This document shows, one piece after another, positions 1 to 8,714 of a DNA stretch of 64,000 bases. A program made the position numbers and the translations under genes. Source of the DNA: JAFGTX01 sp942492225 (GTDB lineage Bacteria; Bacillota; Clostridia; Peptostreptococcales; Acidaminobacteraceae). How positions within the stretch are numbered: the first letter of the stretch is position 1; the number at the start of each line of letters is the position of its first letter. The notes beneath the pieces were generated by a model. That model worked only from the letters and a program-made list of their open reading frames with translations, was not told the DNA's origin and searched no databases. The stretch lies in NCBI GenBank assembly GCA_942492225.1, contig CALODS010000034.1, forward strand, positions 30,502 through 94,501. The letters run 5' to 3'.

Positions 1-1
1 A

Positions 2-652
2 GTTTACAATATATATGGGTTTAACACAAGTTTAGGGATATTTGAAGGTTCGATTGCTACTGAAACGGCTGTATTAACACAAGAAGTACAATTATCAAAA
101 AATGGTGATGAAGTTAATTTGTTTTTAAATAATAATAAAGGAGATGTTAGTGAATCATATTTTGCAATTGAAGGTAATTGGAATGCTTTTCCAAGCGAAA
201 TTGTAGAAATCAATGTAGCTGATAAAATTGAATTATTTAATGTATTGTGCAAGTATAATTATAATGAATCAGAGTATACTATTGATGATATTCAACAAGC
301 CTTTATCGTTGATTTAGATCAAGACGGTATGGATGAATTAATTATTTTGGAATCTAATGTAAGAATGTCTGACTTTAAAAATGATGTAGATAAAAAAGGG
401 AAGTATGCTAAGGTATTTGTACTTAAACCATTAGAAGGTACCAATCTAGAACTCTCAATAGTGGATGAGTATTTTGAGTTTGAAGATTATTGGTACTATT
501 ATTATCATATAACAAACATCATGGATGTAAATGGAGATGGTAAATTAGAAGTTTTTGTAGAAATAGAGGAACCTGAAGAGAGTGTTTTGGAGATTTATAA
601 TATTATTGATAATGAATTTATTGTAGTATTAAGTTGCTATTATGGCGTTTAA
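2..652 (+). CDS. Hypothetical protein with Asp-rich DxDxDG repeats (5' end cut by the window)
   Basis: The frame is open from base 2, so the start lies upstream of the window; about 216 residues are visible. Two segments, DLDQDGMDELI and DVNGDGKLEVFVEI, have the DxDxDG plus hydrophobic pattern of calcium-binding FG-GAP/VCBS or dockerin-like loops, which are usually found in secreted proteins. The rest is acidic and rich in Asn, Tyr and Glu. No catalytic motif is seen and no function is assigned. It ends in TAA and the next 70 bases hold no gene. Confidence 0.75.
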   Translation, partial: VYNIYGFNTSLGIFEGSIATETAVLTQEVQLSKNGDEVNLFLNNNKGDVSESYFAIEGNWNAFPSEIVEINVADKIELFNVLCKYNYNESEYTIDDIQQAFIVDLDQDGMDELIILESNVRMSDFKNDVDKKGKYAKVFVLKPLEGTNLELSIVDEYFEFEDYWYYYYHITNIMDVNGDGKLEVFVEIEEPEESVLEIYNIIDNEFIVVLSCYYGV

Positions 653-723
653 GTTTATTACGGATAAAGAAGTGCAGAACACTTTAATTAGGAGTGTTCA
701 TTTTTTCTGAGAGGTTTTTATAA

Positions 724-967
724 TTGGATTTATATAAGTTGGTTGATTATAGGCGAATCACGGTAAGTGGGCGAAAATTTTATATATCAGGAGAAATATC
801 CTATTGATCTTTCTTATAAATCAACAAATGATATAGATTTTAGGGAAAATCCAAAATGGGAACCAACAAGATTATCTGGAATAATTAAATATTACGGGAA
901 AATTGAGCGTGAAAAAATCACGTTAAATATAGAAGATAATATCAGAGTCTTTAATAAAATTCAGTAA
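724..967 (+). pseudogene. Small hypothetical protein, probably one gene split by a frameshift
   Basis: A TTG at 724 opens a frame reading LDLYKLVDYRRITVSGRKF and stopping at 805-807. A second frame, open from GTG 767, continues as YPIDLSYKSTNDIDF and runs to TAA 965-967. The two overlap at 767-807 and together give one plausible protein of about 80 residues, so a one-base indel near 795-805 is likely. If there is no frameshift, the real gene would be the 66-residue GTG frame. The family is not recognised. Confidence 0.4.
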
Positions 968-1009
968 TGTTGAACGTAAAAGAGGCGACTAAACATATTA
1001 TTGAAAAAG

Positions 1010-1141
1010 ATGAATATAAAAAAATTCATTTTTATAATAATAGTGATAAACTTATTAATAGTAGGTTTGATAGGGTATGCTTACTATGATTACGTGACGA
1101 GTCCATTTATTTTAGGATTTGACGAAATCGGTAAACAGTAG
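1010..1141 (+). CDS. Small hypothetical membrane-anchored peptide
   Basis: ATG 1010 opens 43 codons to TAG 1139-1141. An in-frame TTG at 1001 is an alternative start. Residues 5-23 are almost purely Ile, Val, Leu and Phe after MNIKK, as in a signal anchor, and are followed by YAYYDYVTSP. The ribosome binding site is poor (AGAGG lies about 20 bases upstream), so this could instead be the 5' remnant of a longer gene. Nothing else is recognisable in it. Confidence 0.3.
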   Translation: MNIKKFIFIIIVINLLIVGLIGYAYYDYVTSPFILGFDEIGKQ

Positions 1142-1242
1142 ATGGTTGTTATAAGTGATGATGAAATTAACGATTATAAACAACTAAGGTAAAAATCGTG
1201 ATAAGAATAGTTTAATACATTAGCGTGGATGAGAGGTGAAAT

Positions 1243-1581
1243 ATGCCAAATCATGAGTTCGGAATTATAGGTAAAGTTGATGACAACAAAAAATATGATT
1301 CTTATGAGCCTGAAAAATATAGTTGTGTCTCTGTTGATGATGAAATAATTTTTAAAATAATTGAAGAAATGAAGTGTTTAAAAACTTATCATCATTCTCT
1401 TAGCAGGGTAAGTTTTGGTCTTGCTTATTATGGTGTTACACTGATTCCACCAGAGTCATTAAAAGAACTAATTACAATAATAGAAAAAAATATTTTTCAA
1501 AATAATGAAGTAAATACATTGCTAACAATTCTGAAATATGGATTAGAAAAAAACAAATATATAATACATTATGGTGTTTAA
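1243..1581 (+). CDS. Hypothetical protein, 112 aa
   Basis: This short cytoplasmic protein has a GAGAGGTG ribosome binding site six bases before its ATG. It begins MPNHEFGI and carries KKYDSYEPEKYSCVSVDDE, then GLAYYGVTLIPPESL. That combination is familiar from uncharacterised small Firmicute proteins that often sit among immunity-type genes. There is no signal peptide or membrane segment. The role is unknown; immunity or accessory function is inferred from the neighbourhood only. Confidence 0.65.
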   Translation: MPNHEFGIIGKVDDNKKYDSYEPEKYSCVSVDDEIIFKIIEEMKCLKTYHHSLSRVSFGLAYYGVTLIPPESLKELITIIEKNIFQNNEVNTLLTILKYGLEKNKYIIHYGV

Positions 1582-1657
1582 GGTGTAGAGAATAGAAGAT
1601 GAATAAGGAACAACTACAAAGCAAAAGATAGAATATTAATGAAAGGATTAGAGGCTA

Positions 1658-2002
1658 ATGACAAATAAAAAAATCAATATTGTCTATAAATTAGAAATCT
1701 ATTTGGCAAGAGAATTAATACCAATGATGATTGATGAAGTAACGAAATTAGGTGCGGGTAAAATAAATAACTATGATCATATAGGGTCTTATTATGAGAT
1801 TGTTGGTTGTTGGAGGGCTATAGACGATTCAATTTCAGTGATCGGTGCAAATGATGTTATAAATTATGGTAAGGAGTATAAATTAGAAATTAGGTGCGAG
1901 GAACAGTTTGTCCGTGAAGTATTGCGTAAAATAAGAGAAGTACATCCATACAATGAAGCACTGATTAATGTTACAAAACTTGAAAATCACAACTTTGAAT
2001 AA
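1658..2002 (+). CDS. YqfO/NIF3-insert-like (CutA-fold) small protein
   Basis: This 114-residue protein resembles the CutA/PII-like domain inserted in YqfO-type NIF3 proteins, which also occurs alone. The features are an N-terminal YKLEIYLARELIPMMIDEV strand-helix, GAGKINNYDH, GCWRA, and the C-terminal EYKLEIRCEEQFVREVLRK followed by IREVHPYNEALINV. The family is small and trimeric, and no enzymatic role is established for the stand-alone form. The ATG at 1658 follows a weak GGATTAGAGG binding site. It is an isolated gene between unrelated small genes. Confidence 0.7.
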   Translation: MTNKKINIVYKLEIYLARELIPMMIDEVTKLGAGKINNYDHIGSYYEIVGCWRAIDDSISVIGANDVINYGKEYKLEIRCEEQFVREVLRKIREVHPYNEALINVTKLENHNFE

Positions 2003-2061
2003 AAGAGAACGTCTTACTATTATAGATAATCAGTGTATCGAATAGGAATTGGGAGAATAAT

Positions 2062-2538
2062 ATGTTGAATATAAGAGATGCTAAAAAAAGTGATTTTATC
2101 GCTATAAGTGAACTATATGAACAAGTAGATAAGCTTCATAGAACAGAACATCCAAATATTTTTAGAGAACCGAGTATTTTAGGAAGACCTTCAGACTATT
2201 TACAGGCATTAATAGATAGCGAAAACACTAAATTTATTGTAGCCGAGTTGGAAGATCAAGTAGTAGGATTTTCAGAATCATATGTTATGCAAGAATCTGA
2301 TTATTCAATAATTCAGCCAAGAGAATGGTTACTCATTGATAGTATAGCAGTTGATAAACGCATACATAGAAATGGCGTAGGTCAGTCTATGCTTAATTAT
2401 TTAATTGATTGGTCTAAAGAAAAAGGTCTTTCGGAAATTGAATTGAAAGTATATTCTTTTAATGAACAAGCAATAAACTTCTATGATAAGAATGGATTTA
2501 AAGAATTGAGTAGAACATTAAATTATAAAATAAAGTAA
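2062..2538 (+). CDS. GNAT family N-acetyltransferase
   Basis: This 158-residue single-domain GNAT probably transfers an acetyl group from acetyl-CoA to an unknown amine. Motif A is visible as LLIDSIAVDKRIHRNGVGQ (about residues 90-110), where RxxGVG binds the CoA pyrophosphate. Motif B is the late AINFYDKNGF segment typical of RimI-like members. The ATG follows a GGGAGAATAAT binding site. It stands alone in its transcription unit. The substrate cannot be read from the sequence. Confidence 0.85.
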   Translation: MLNIRDAKKSDFIAISELYEQVDKLHRTEHPNIFREPSILGRPSDYLQALIDSENTKFIVAELEDQVVGFSESYVMQESDYSIIQPREWLLIDSIAVDKRIHRNGVGQSMLNYLIDWSKEKGLSEIELKVYSFNEQAINFYDKNGFKELSRTLNYKIK

Positions 2539-2604
2539 CGTCTTCATAATCATCTATAATAAAACGGTTATTTGGGTATAAGACATCCTAAGAGGTGAAT
2601 AAAA

Positions 2605-3860
2605 ATGAAAAAGAAGATTGGCATATATTTAGATGAGTTACTGCTATACTCTGGTCAGTACGCACTATTTTACATACTAATGAATTTTAGCAAAGAAGGA
2701 TTAAATTTATTTAGTTATACAGCACATACAGTCTTAGTTCTTTCTTTGATAGTACAAGTATTTATTTTAGTACGTTATGGTGATCGCTTTGTTGTTCGTA
2801 TACTTGGTAGTCTCATTTGTCCGCTAATCTACACACTCTTTGAAGTTTCTGAAATTAGCTTTTTTATAATGAATATGGGTCACTTTTTCTTTTGGGTGTT
2901 CTCATTGCTCATGGGAATTTTAAATGCGTTTATGCTAAAAAGTAATAAGAGATTAAGAAGTATATTAGAATTTGTAACTGTTTTTATGAATGTTGTTATT
3001 TTTATTTTTATCTATATGTATTTTGACTTAACACTAAAAGCATCGGAAATCTCTGGTATGATTGACCTTGAATACAATAAACGTTTGTCGATTTTGAACT
3101 TAAAAAATAATATCACAATGTTTTTTGAAGATTCAGCTCATATCTATATTGCATTAGGTGGTGCCCTTCTCGGTGTTAGTCTGGGGATAGGTAGAATGAA
3201 GATTACTTATTTAAAAGAAAAAATAAATGACCTCTTTGGTAAATACATGGATGTCTCTGTAAGGGATCAATTGATCGAAAATAATGGTGTTTACGAAGAA
3301 AAAGAGATTTATGTGTCGTTTTTAGTGATATTAGAAATTTCACCCAACTGTCTGAAGCTAACGAATCGGCACATATTATTGAAGCGCTGAATTCATACTT
3401 TTCTATGTGGGATGAAAAAGCATCAACTTATAATGGTGTCATCAATAAGTTTATTGGAGATGCTGTAATGGTTATATTTGGACTTCAAAACAATGATAAT
3501 CCTGAAAGTGATGCGGTAAACTGTTCAATGGAAGTATTAAATTCATTGAAGTCTCTAAATGAACAGATGAAGTTGAAAGGGCTACCACAATTTGAAGCTA
3601 TTGGAATTGGGATTCACAGTGGCGAGATGATATTAGGGAACTTAGGGAGTGAAAACAGAAAAGAATTTACCGTTATAGGAGATGTCGTTAACACCTCTTC
3701 AAGACTTGAATCTTTAACGAAACAACTCAATACAAGTATGATTGTTTCTGAAACCATTTATAAAAAACTTGATAATGGTATTAAGAATAAATTTCTATTG
3801 TTAGATCCTGTTACATTAAAGGGAAAATCAAATTTAGTTCAGGTGTACAGGTTTAATTAA
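2605..3860 (+). CDS. Membrane-anchored class III adenylate/guanylate cyclase, frameshifted
   Basis: The N-terminal part (ATG 2605) holds about six hydrophobic segments, then LFGKYMDVSVRDQLIENNG, the usual linker into a class III cyclase domain. The frame fails near 3314-3322, where VVFSDIRNFTQLSEANESA resumes one frame over; the second part runs to 3860. Joined, the catalytic domain has both metal aspartates (FSDIRNFT and NKFIGDAVMVIF) and the EFTVIGDVVNTSSRLE segment with Asp and Arg. The Lys/Asp pair favours ATP. A one-base deletion restores a single protein of about 418 residues, so either a sequencing error or a recent mutation is possible. Confidence 0.8.
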
Positions 3861-3902
3861 ATCTACTCATCATATGTCGATGAATACCAGGGGGGCATTG
3901 CA

Positions 3903-4760
3903 ATGGAAAAAATATTGGGTTTAGAAGTCGCATCAAAAAATGTATTTGTCAAAGTATATGAAGTATCTGAAGATGTGCCAAATATTATCTTTATAATGAC
4001 ACCAATTGTGTCGGTGAATGATAAATTATCAAGAAAATTTATGGATGGACTATTAGATTGTGGCTGCAACGTTTTTGCAGTGGATTTTTTAGGAATTGGA
4101 AAAAGTGAGGGTCACGCAGTAGATATATCTTACATCAATATGAAATTAAGTATCCAAAAGTTGATGACCTATATTCAAAAAAACTATAGTGAAAAGATAT
4201 ATATTTATGGAGCAACCGGTACTGGTGGTCTTATTGGACAAGCACTTTGTGCAGATAAAGAGATAGGTTCTAAAATAGCAGGATTCATTCAATATGGGGT
4301 AGGGATTTATGGAGATTTGTCAATCATGGGTAATAGTAAGGCTCTAAAATTGAGTTTTCCTATAATCAAGACTCTAAGTACTATTATGCCAGAACGTAAA
4401 TTAAAATTTAAAATTCCTAGATACTCAGGATTCAAGTCTGAAGAGGAAAATCAGTGGTATAAAGAAACCATGGCAGAATATCCAGGTGCATTTGATTTTA
4501 ATTATTCACTCTTATCTATGCTGTTTAGACTTTTTTTTGATAAGGAGAGCACGCTAAAAAACAAACTCATCTGTCCAGTATTAGTGCTTTCTTCTAATCA
4601 CGATAGATACTATTATAATTCATATGTTGATAGATATTATAATGGGATTGAAGGACCTAAAGATATAAAAAGATATGAAGACAGTCATCTTGCCTTTTAT
4701 TGGCGCGCAAAAGAAATAAATGGGGATGTTATTAATTGGATCAGATCTCGAGAGACATAA
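3903..4760 (+). CDS. Alpha/beta hydrolase-fold protein with an atypical nucleophile elbow
   Basis: This 285-residue protein shows the order of a small lipase/esterase fold: NIIFIMTP in place of the HGG strand, VFAVDFLGIGKSEG (oxyanion and strand 4), the elbow IYIYGATGTGGLIGQAL, an acid in LSSNHDRYY, and the histidine in YEDSHLAFYW. The elbow has Thr or Gly where GxSxG members carry the serine nucleophile. It may therefore be a threonine-using or inactive hydrolase. The binding site GGGGGG is five to six bases before ATG. No signal peptide is seen. Confidence 0.75.
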   Translation: MEKILGLEVASKNVFVKVYEVSEDVPNIIFIMTPIVSVNDKLSRKFMDGLLDCGCNVFAVDFLGIGKSEGHAVDISYINMKLSIQKLMTYIQKNYSEKIYIYGATGTGGLIGQALCADKEIGSKIAGFIQYGVGIYGDLSIMGNSKALKLSFPIIKTLSTIMPERKLKFKIPRYSGFKSEEENQWYKETMAEYPGAFDFNYSLLSMLFRLFFDKESTLKNKLICPVLVLSSNHDRYYYNSYVDRYYNGIEGPKDIKRYEDSHLAFYWRAKEINGDVINWIRSRET

Positions 4761-4847
4761 TTGTTTGAAATGTTATTGGTATTTGTTTTTTAAAAAAGAT
4801 AAAATGAAAAGAGGATATAAAAGATAATGACTATTAGGAGGCGGCAA

Positions 4848-5606
4848 GTGAGAGATATAGATGATTTGAAGAAAATTGCAATATTATTTGATGCAGATAA
4901 TGCACAAATGAACAAATTGAAATATGTACTGGAAGAGATTTCAACACATGGACATATCATAACTAAAAGAGCATATGGTGATTGGTCTCATAATTCCTTA
5001 AAAAATTGGAAAAATACACTAAACGAATTAGCAATTCATCCAATACAACAGTTTGCTTATACATCAGGAAAAAATTCTACAGATTCAGCAATGATTATCG
5101 ATGCTATGGATCTTTTATATACACAAAAGTATGATGCGTTCGCATTGGTTTCTAGTGATAGCGATTTTACAAAACTGGCGACACGTCTTAGAGAATCCGA
5201 GATGTTTCTGTTTGGTGTTGGTGAGCGTAAAACACCTCTTGCTTTTAGAAATGCCTGTGACGATTTTGTCTTAACGGAAAATTTAGGCATGAGTATAAAA
5301 TCAACTAAGAATATTAAAAAAGCGACTAAATCTATTTCAGAAGAAGAGGTAGATGATGGCTTGGAAGAAGTTATAATGCTCTTAGAAAAATCATATTAAA
5401 AGTATGAAGATGAAACAGGTTGGGTGAATGTTAGTTCGGCAGGTACATTTATCAAAAGAGTTAAGCCAGACTTTGATGTTAGAAGCTTTGGTGAACACAA
5501 GTTGCCAGATCTTATTAAACGCTTAGATGATATTTTTGAAATGACAAAATATAAAGGAAAAGGAACCGTTAATATTATTGCATTCAGACCTAAAGTGAAA
5601 AGTTAA
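4848..5606 (+). pseudogene. NYN-domain putative RNase with C-terminal OST-HTH/LOTUS domain, interrupted by an in-frame TAA
   Basis: The NYN (PIN-like) domain reads IAILFDADNAQ, TDSAMIIDAMDLL and FALVSSDSDFTKLA, the conserved acidic residues of this nuclease family; FGVGERKTP follows. The open frame ends at TAA 5397-5399, but the same frame continues as KYEDETGWVNVSSAGTFI to 5606, which is a clear OST-HTH RNA-binding domain. The stop is an in-frame nonsense codon, not a frameshift. GTG 4848, six bases after AGGAGG, is preferred over ATG 4827, which precedes the binding site. If the stop is real, the cell makes the nuclease half only. Confidence 0.75.
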
Positions 5607-5616
5607 TTCATTCAAA

Positions 5617-5644
5617 ATAAGCATTCCTATGGGGGTGCTTGTTT
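5617..5644 (+). terminator. Weak terminator-like hairpin after the NYN gene
   Basis: AAGCATTCC and GGGGGTGCTT can pair around a short loop and are followed by GTTTAACTTT. The T tract is imperfect. Confidence 0.4.
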
Positions 5645-5720
5645 AACTTTATAGAAGGGTGTTGAAAATATTATAATTGAATAAAGTTTTATAGTTTTTT
5701 CTTCGTATATAACCCTGTAA

Positions 5721-5837
5721 ATGGTAAAATCAATTGTTGAAGTAAATACGAAAGTATCTAAGGGTCAGCAATTTGAGGAAGTCGGTTATTTGTTTGATAA
5801 TTTAGTTGCATTAGAAACCGCAACGCGTGTAATGTAA
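5721..5837 (+). CDS. Small hypothetical protein, possibly a gene fragment
   Basis: ATG 5721 opens 38 codons ending at TAA 5835, with content such as FEEVGYLFDNLVALETATRVM read in one frame. The composition looks coding, but no good binding site precedes it and it ends abruptly at the binding site of the next gene. It may be the remnant of a longer regulatory or phage-like gene. No function is proposed. Confidence 0.3.
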   Translation: MVKSIVEVNTKVSKGQQFEEVGYLFDNLVALETATRVM

Positions 5838-5850
5838 AGGAGGCGAAGCG

Positions 5851-6123
5851 ATGAATAAATGTCCAAATTGTGGTGAAGAGACAATCAGTAATTTTAGTAA
5901 ATTCATGCTAGGACCTGGACGTACAATTGAGTGTAAGAATTGTCATGAAGAAATATCAGTTTCATGGTGGACGATGGTGTTACTTTTAGTCGTTTTGATG
6001 GTGATGTTTTCTATAGATGATAGGATAAGTATGGCGAGTTATACAGTTATATCCCTTGGACTTATCGTCGCATATCTCTTGATACACAAATATTTTATTA
6101 AACTTGTTGTAAAAAAAGATTAA
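5851..6123 (+). CDS. Small zinc-ribbon membrane protein
   Basis: This 90-residue protein starts MNKCPNCGEE and has a second pair CKNCHEE near residue 32, giving a four-cysteine zinc ribbon. Two hydrophobic segments follow (about 40-56 and 65-82). An AAGGAGGCG binding site lies six bases upstream. The layout resembles the cytosolic zinc-ribbon plus membrane-anchor proteins common in Firmicutes. Its partner is unknown. The next gene, also a small membrane protein, may be cotranscribed. Confidence 0.65.
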   Translation: MNKCPNCGEETISNFSKFMLGPGRTIECKNCHEEISVSWWTMVLLLVVLMVMFSIDDRISMASYTVISLGLIVAYLLIHKYFIKLVVKKD

Positions 6124-6180
6124 TGATTAATTTGTAAGTGCATGTTGTCTATACTGAAAAAAATATACGGGGGACTAAAA

Positions 6181-6489
6181 ATGATTAACGGAATATTTCA
6201 ATTGGTACCAATAATAATACTGGCATTTATAAGTGCATATGTTGCTTATAAATTTGATGTGAAACATTCATTTGTTCATAAAATTAATGATAAGTTTGGT
6301 TTTAATGAAAACCAAAGTATGGTATTTTTTATTGTTGTGATGATAGTTCTTATGGTGATAGTGCCATATGTCTTAGTTGTATTAATGAAATTGTCACGAA
6401 ATACTGCCTATATTATTGTAAGTATTATTGTGGGCATATGTTGCTATTCTGCACTTGATTACAAAGAAATATTAAAAAGATCCAAATAA
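6181..6489 (+). CDS. Small hypothetical membrane protein
   Basis: ATG 6181 is chosen because GGGGGACT sits eight bases before it; the longer in-frame start at 6142 lacks a site. The 102 residues contain three predicted membrane segments: after the N-terminus (IFQLVPIIILAFISAYVAY), a central MVFFIVVMIVLMVIVPYVL, and a last one around AYIIVSIIVGICCY. There are no motifs. It is probably in one unit with the zinc-ribbon protein 57 bases upstream. Confidence 0.6.
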   Translation: MINGIFQLVPIIILAFISAYVAYKFDVKHSFVHKINDKFGFNENQSMVFFIVVMIVLMVIVPYVLVVLMKLSRNTAYIIVSIIVGICCYSALDYKEILKRSK

Positions 6490-6515
6490 ACTACTAATCA
6501 ATAATTGGAGGCTAT

Positions 6516-6953
6516 ATGAAGATTAAACTGTTAACGGAAGAATCGTTAAAAGAGTGTTCAGCAATGTATATATAAACATTCAACGAAGCGCCTTGGAATG
6601 ATAAATGGGATGAGCTATCCGCCTATAAGCGTTTACATGATATTTATTCAACCCCTGGATTTGTAGGCCTGATTGCTATAATAGAAGGGGAACTTCAGGC
6701 GGCGGTATTCGGTAATATAGAATCGTGGTTTGAAGGCAGTATGTATAATTTAAAAGAAATGTTTGTCCGGAAAAATCACAAAGGAATGGGGATTGGGAGT
6801 CGACTGATGGCCGATCTTGAACGTGAACTGATTAAACAAGGAACTACTTCAATGACCTTGTTTACAAGTCATGGTGATCTGACAGAAAAATTTTATAAGA
6901 AAAATGGATTTGTTACAGACGATGAAATGATTATGATGGGCAAATTATTATAA
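6516..6953 (+). pseudogene. GNAT family N-acetyltransferase interrupted by an in-frame TAA
   Basis: ATG 6516 follows TTGGAGG. The frame reads MKIKLLTEESLKECSAMYI, then TAA at 6573-6575, and carries on unbroken as TFNEAPWNDKWDELSAYKR to TAA 6951. TFNxxPWND is a typical N-terminal segment of this GNAT subfamily, and MFVRKNHKGMGIGSRLM is motif A, so both sides belong to one gene. Only codon 20 is a stop. Without readthrough, the product starting at an internal codon would lack the N-terminus. Confidence 0.75.
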
Positions 6954-6975
6954 ATTATATGATACGTTTACGCAA

Positions 6976-7011
6976 AAAGAGAAGTGCTAAATTAAGTACT
7001 TCTCTTTTCAT
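6976..7011. terminator. Bidirectional terminator between the GNAT and dus genes
   Basis: AAAAAGAGAAGT pairs with ACTTCTCTTTT around a 12-base loop. A T tract follows on the plus strand and an A tract precedes it, so it serves both convergent genes. It overlaps the 3' end of dus. Confidence 0.75.
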
Positions 7012-7942
7012 ATGCATTTAACATGTCGTATACAATTCTTAGATAATCGTTGCTATCTTGACAGCGCTTAATTTGTTCGAAATAAACGCCATCATCTTCA
7101 AAAACATAAGACATATAGCTCCAAAACTCTTTCATTTTTCCGCAAAGAACAGAGTCTTTCTTGAACTTATGATTAAAAAAAGTAAATAAAGTGTCATGGA
7201 ACAACATGACATTTTCTCTTATTTCCTTATCTGAGAAGTGTTGTCCTTTTATTTTCGCTGCCAAAAGTGGATCGCTCAATAAGCCTCTTCCTATCATGTA
7301 GTTTTTAATCGATGGAAAACGCTTGTTAACGCGATTGTAATCATCGACCGTGAATATATCGCCGTTGTATGTCACATCATGTTTGCAAAGCTTATATAGG
7401 GTTTCGAAAGCATCTAAATCTACAGTGCCCTCATATTTTTGACTTGCAGTACGCCCATGAATCATCACACTTTTGATAGGATAGTCATTGAGCAATTTAA
7501 CCACTTCAATCCCTTCGTTAAGAGATGACATCCCAAGACGCATTTTTACTGTTAAGTCATAAGGCATATCGCGACAAACTTCATCGAGAAGTTTCTTAAT
7601 TAAATCAGGGTGAGGCAAAATGCCAGAACCACGAATTTTTCTTGTCACCATAGAAAAGGGACAACCAATATTCCAGTTGATTTCACTGTAACCCATATCA
7701 ACTATGGTCTTTGCAAAGTCATTAAAGTCACTGCCATTATTACTGAGTAGTTGAGGAATTACTGTTGATAAATCATTATTGTCTGGGTATATATCTTTAA
7801 ATAAAAGTATACTGTATTTTTGACGATCAGTTGTAGTAATAAAGGGGGCGTAATATTTATCGACGCCGCTAAAAAGTTCAGCGTGGATAGTTCTATAGTA
7901 ATCCATTGTCATGCTTTGAATGGGTGCTAAAAATATATTCAT
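6992..7942 (-). CDS. dus: tRNA-dihydrouridine synthase
   Basis: This 316-residue FMN enzyme reduces specific uridines in tRNA D-loops with NADPH. The start reads FLAPIQSMTMDYYRTIH (the LAPM-type flavin strand), followed by EINWNIGCPF with the catalytic Cys near residue 94, then LTVKMRLGM, VMIHGRTASQKYEG, YNGDIFTVDDY and MIGRGLLSDPLLA, the phosphate-binding signature. Length is normal. A TTGGAG site precedes the ATG. It is transcribed against its neighbours and is monocistronic. Confidence 0.93.
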   Translation of the reverse strand: MNIFLAPIQSMTMDYYRTIHAELFSGVDKYYAPFITTTDRQKYSILLFKDIYPDNNDLSTVIPQLLSNNGSDFNDFAKTIVDMGYSEINWNIGCPFSMVTRKIRGSGILPHPDLIKKLLDEVCRDMPYDLTVKMRLGMSSLNEGIEVVKLLNDYPIKSVMIHGRTASQKYEGTVDLDAFETLYKLCKHDVTYNGDIFTVDDYNRVNKRFPSIKNYMIGRGLLSDPLLAAKIKGQHFSDKEIRENVMLFHDTLFTFFNHKFKKDSVLCGKMKEFWSYMSYVFEDDGVYFEQIKRCQDSNDYLRIVYDMLNAYEKRST

Positions 7943-8114
7943 ATAAACTCCAATCTAATTTCCGTTTATTATTTTAACACACTTCTCTTGTCTTATGACC
8001 TAAAAAGATGAAATTAAAAACAAAATTATTTTATTAAAAACTGATAACAATTAACATGTAAATCGACCACAATATGGTAAAATGTAATTGTGAAATAGAT
8101 AATGAGGTGATGAT

Positions 8115-8504
8115 ATGTGTTTTTTTATTGAATTACATAAATTACAACCGAGTCAACTGTATATCAACAGAGGGAAATTAGAACACATAAGAATGTGGCT
8201 AGATGCAGAATTACATAATTATGAAAGTATTCCTATTAAGGAATTCAACGGAGAATTAGTTTTCATGGATGGGCATACCAGAGCTCTTGTTCTCTATGAA
8301 AAAAATGCTACAAAGGTTAAGGTTCATTGGGATCAGTCACCTCATGATGATAAGTTGTATATGGAATGTATGAGGTGGTGTAAACTAGAAGAAATAACGC
8401 ATATTTCTGATTTGAGATCTAGAATACTTGAGTCAAATAGATATAATGAATTATGGGTCAAGAAGTGCCATTCTTTTCAACAAAAATTGAATTTAGAAAA
8501 GTGA
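8115..8504 (+). CDS. ParB/Srx-like small protein with DGHTR motif
   Basis: This 129-residue protein belongs to an uncharacterised family whose core reads LQPSQLYINRGKLEHI, SIPIKEFNGELVFMDGHTR and ALVLYE. The pattern recalls the ParB/sulfiredoxin nucleotide-binding fold, where DGHTR occupies the position of the GxxR motif. In the family it occurs as a stand-alone cytoplasmic protein with no known role. A GAGGTGATG binding site precedes the ATG. It is an isolated gene. Confidence 0.65.
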   Translation: MCFFIELHKLQPSQLYINRGKLEHIRMWLDAELHNYESIPIKEFNGELVFMDGHTRALVLYEKNATKVKVHWDQSPHDDKLYMECMRWCKLEEITHISDLRSRILESNRYNELWVKKCHSFQQKLNLEK

Positions 8505-8660
8505 TGACTTAATTGTATACTAGCGATTGTTAGCATTATTTTAGGGTACATAATGACAAAGGAACAATTAAATGACTAATCAAATGCTTAATAGACTACA
8601 AAAGTTGAAATTAGATTGGCGTCGTGTACATTACCAGGCAAAGGTAATGCGATTATTTAA

Positions 8661-8690
8661 TGTTTCGAGAAAATCTCGAAACATTTTTTT
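8661..8690 (+). terminator. Rho-independent terminator
   Basis: A perfect 10-bp stem, TGTTTCGAGA with TCTCGAAACA around AAA, is followed by seven T. It lies between the DGHTR gene and the membrane protein at 8715. Confidence 0.9.
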
Positions 8691-8714
8691 GTATGAGAGT
8701 GAGGAGGTAAAATA

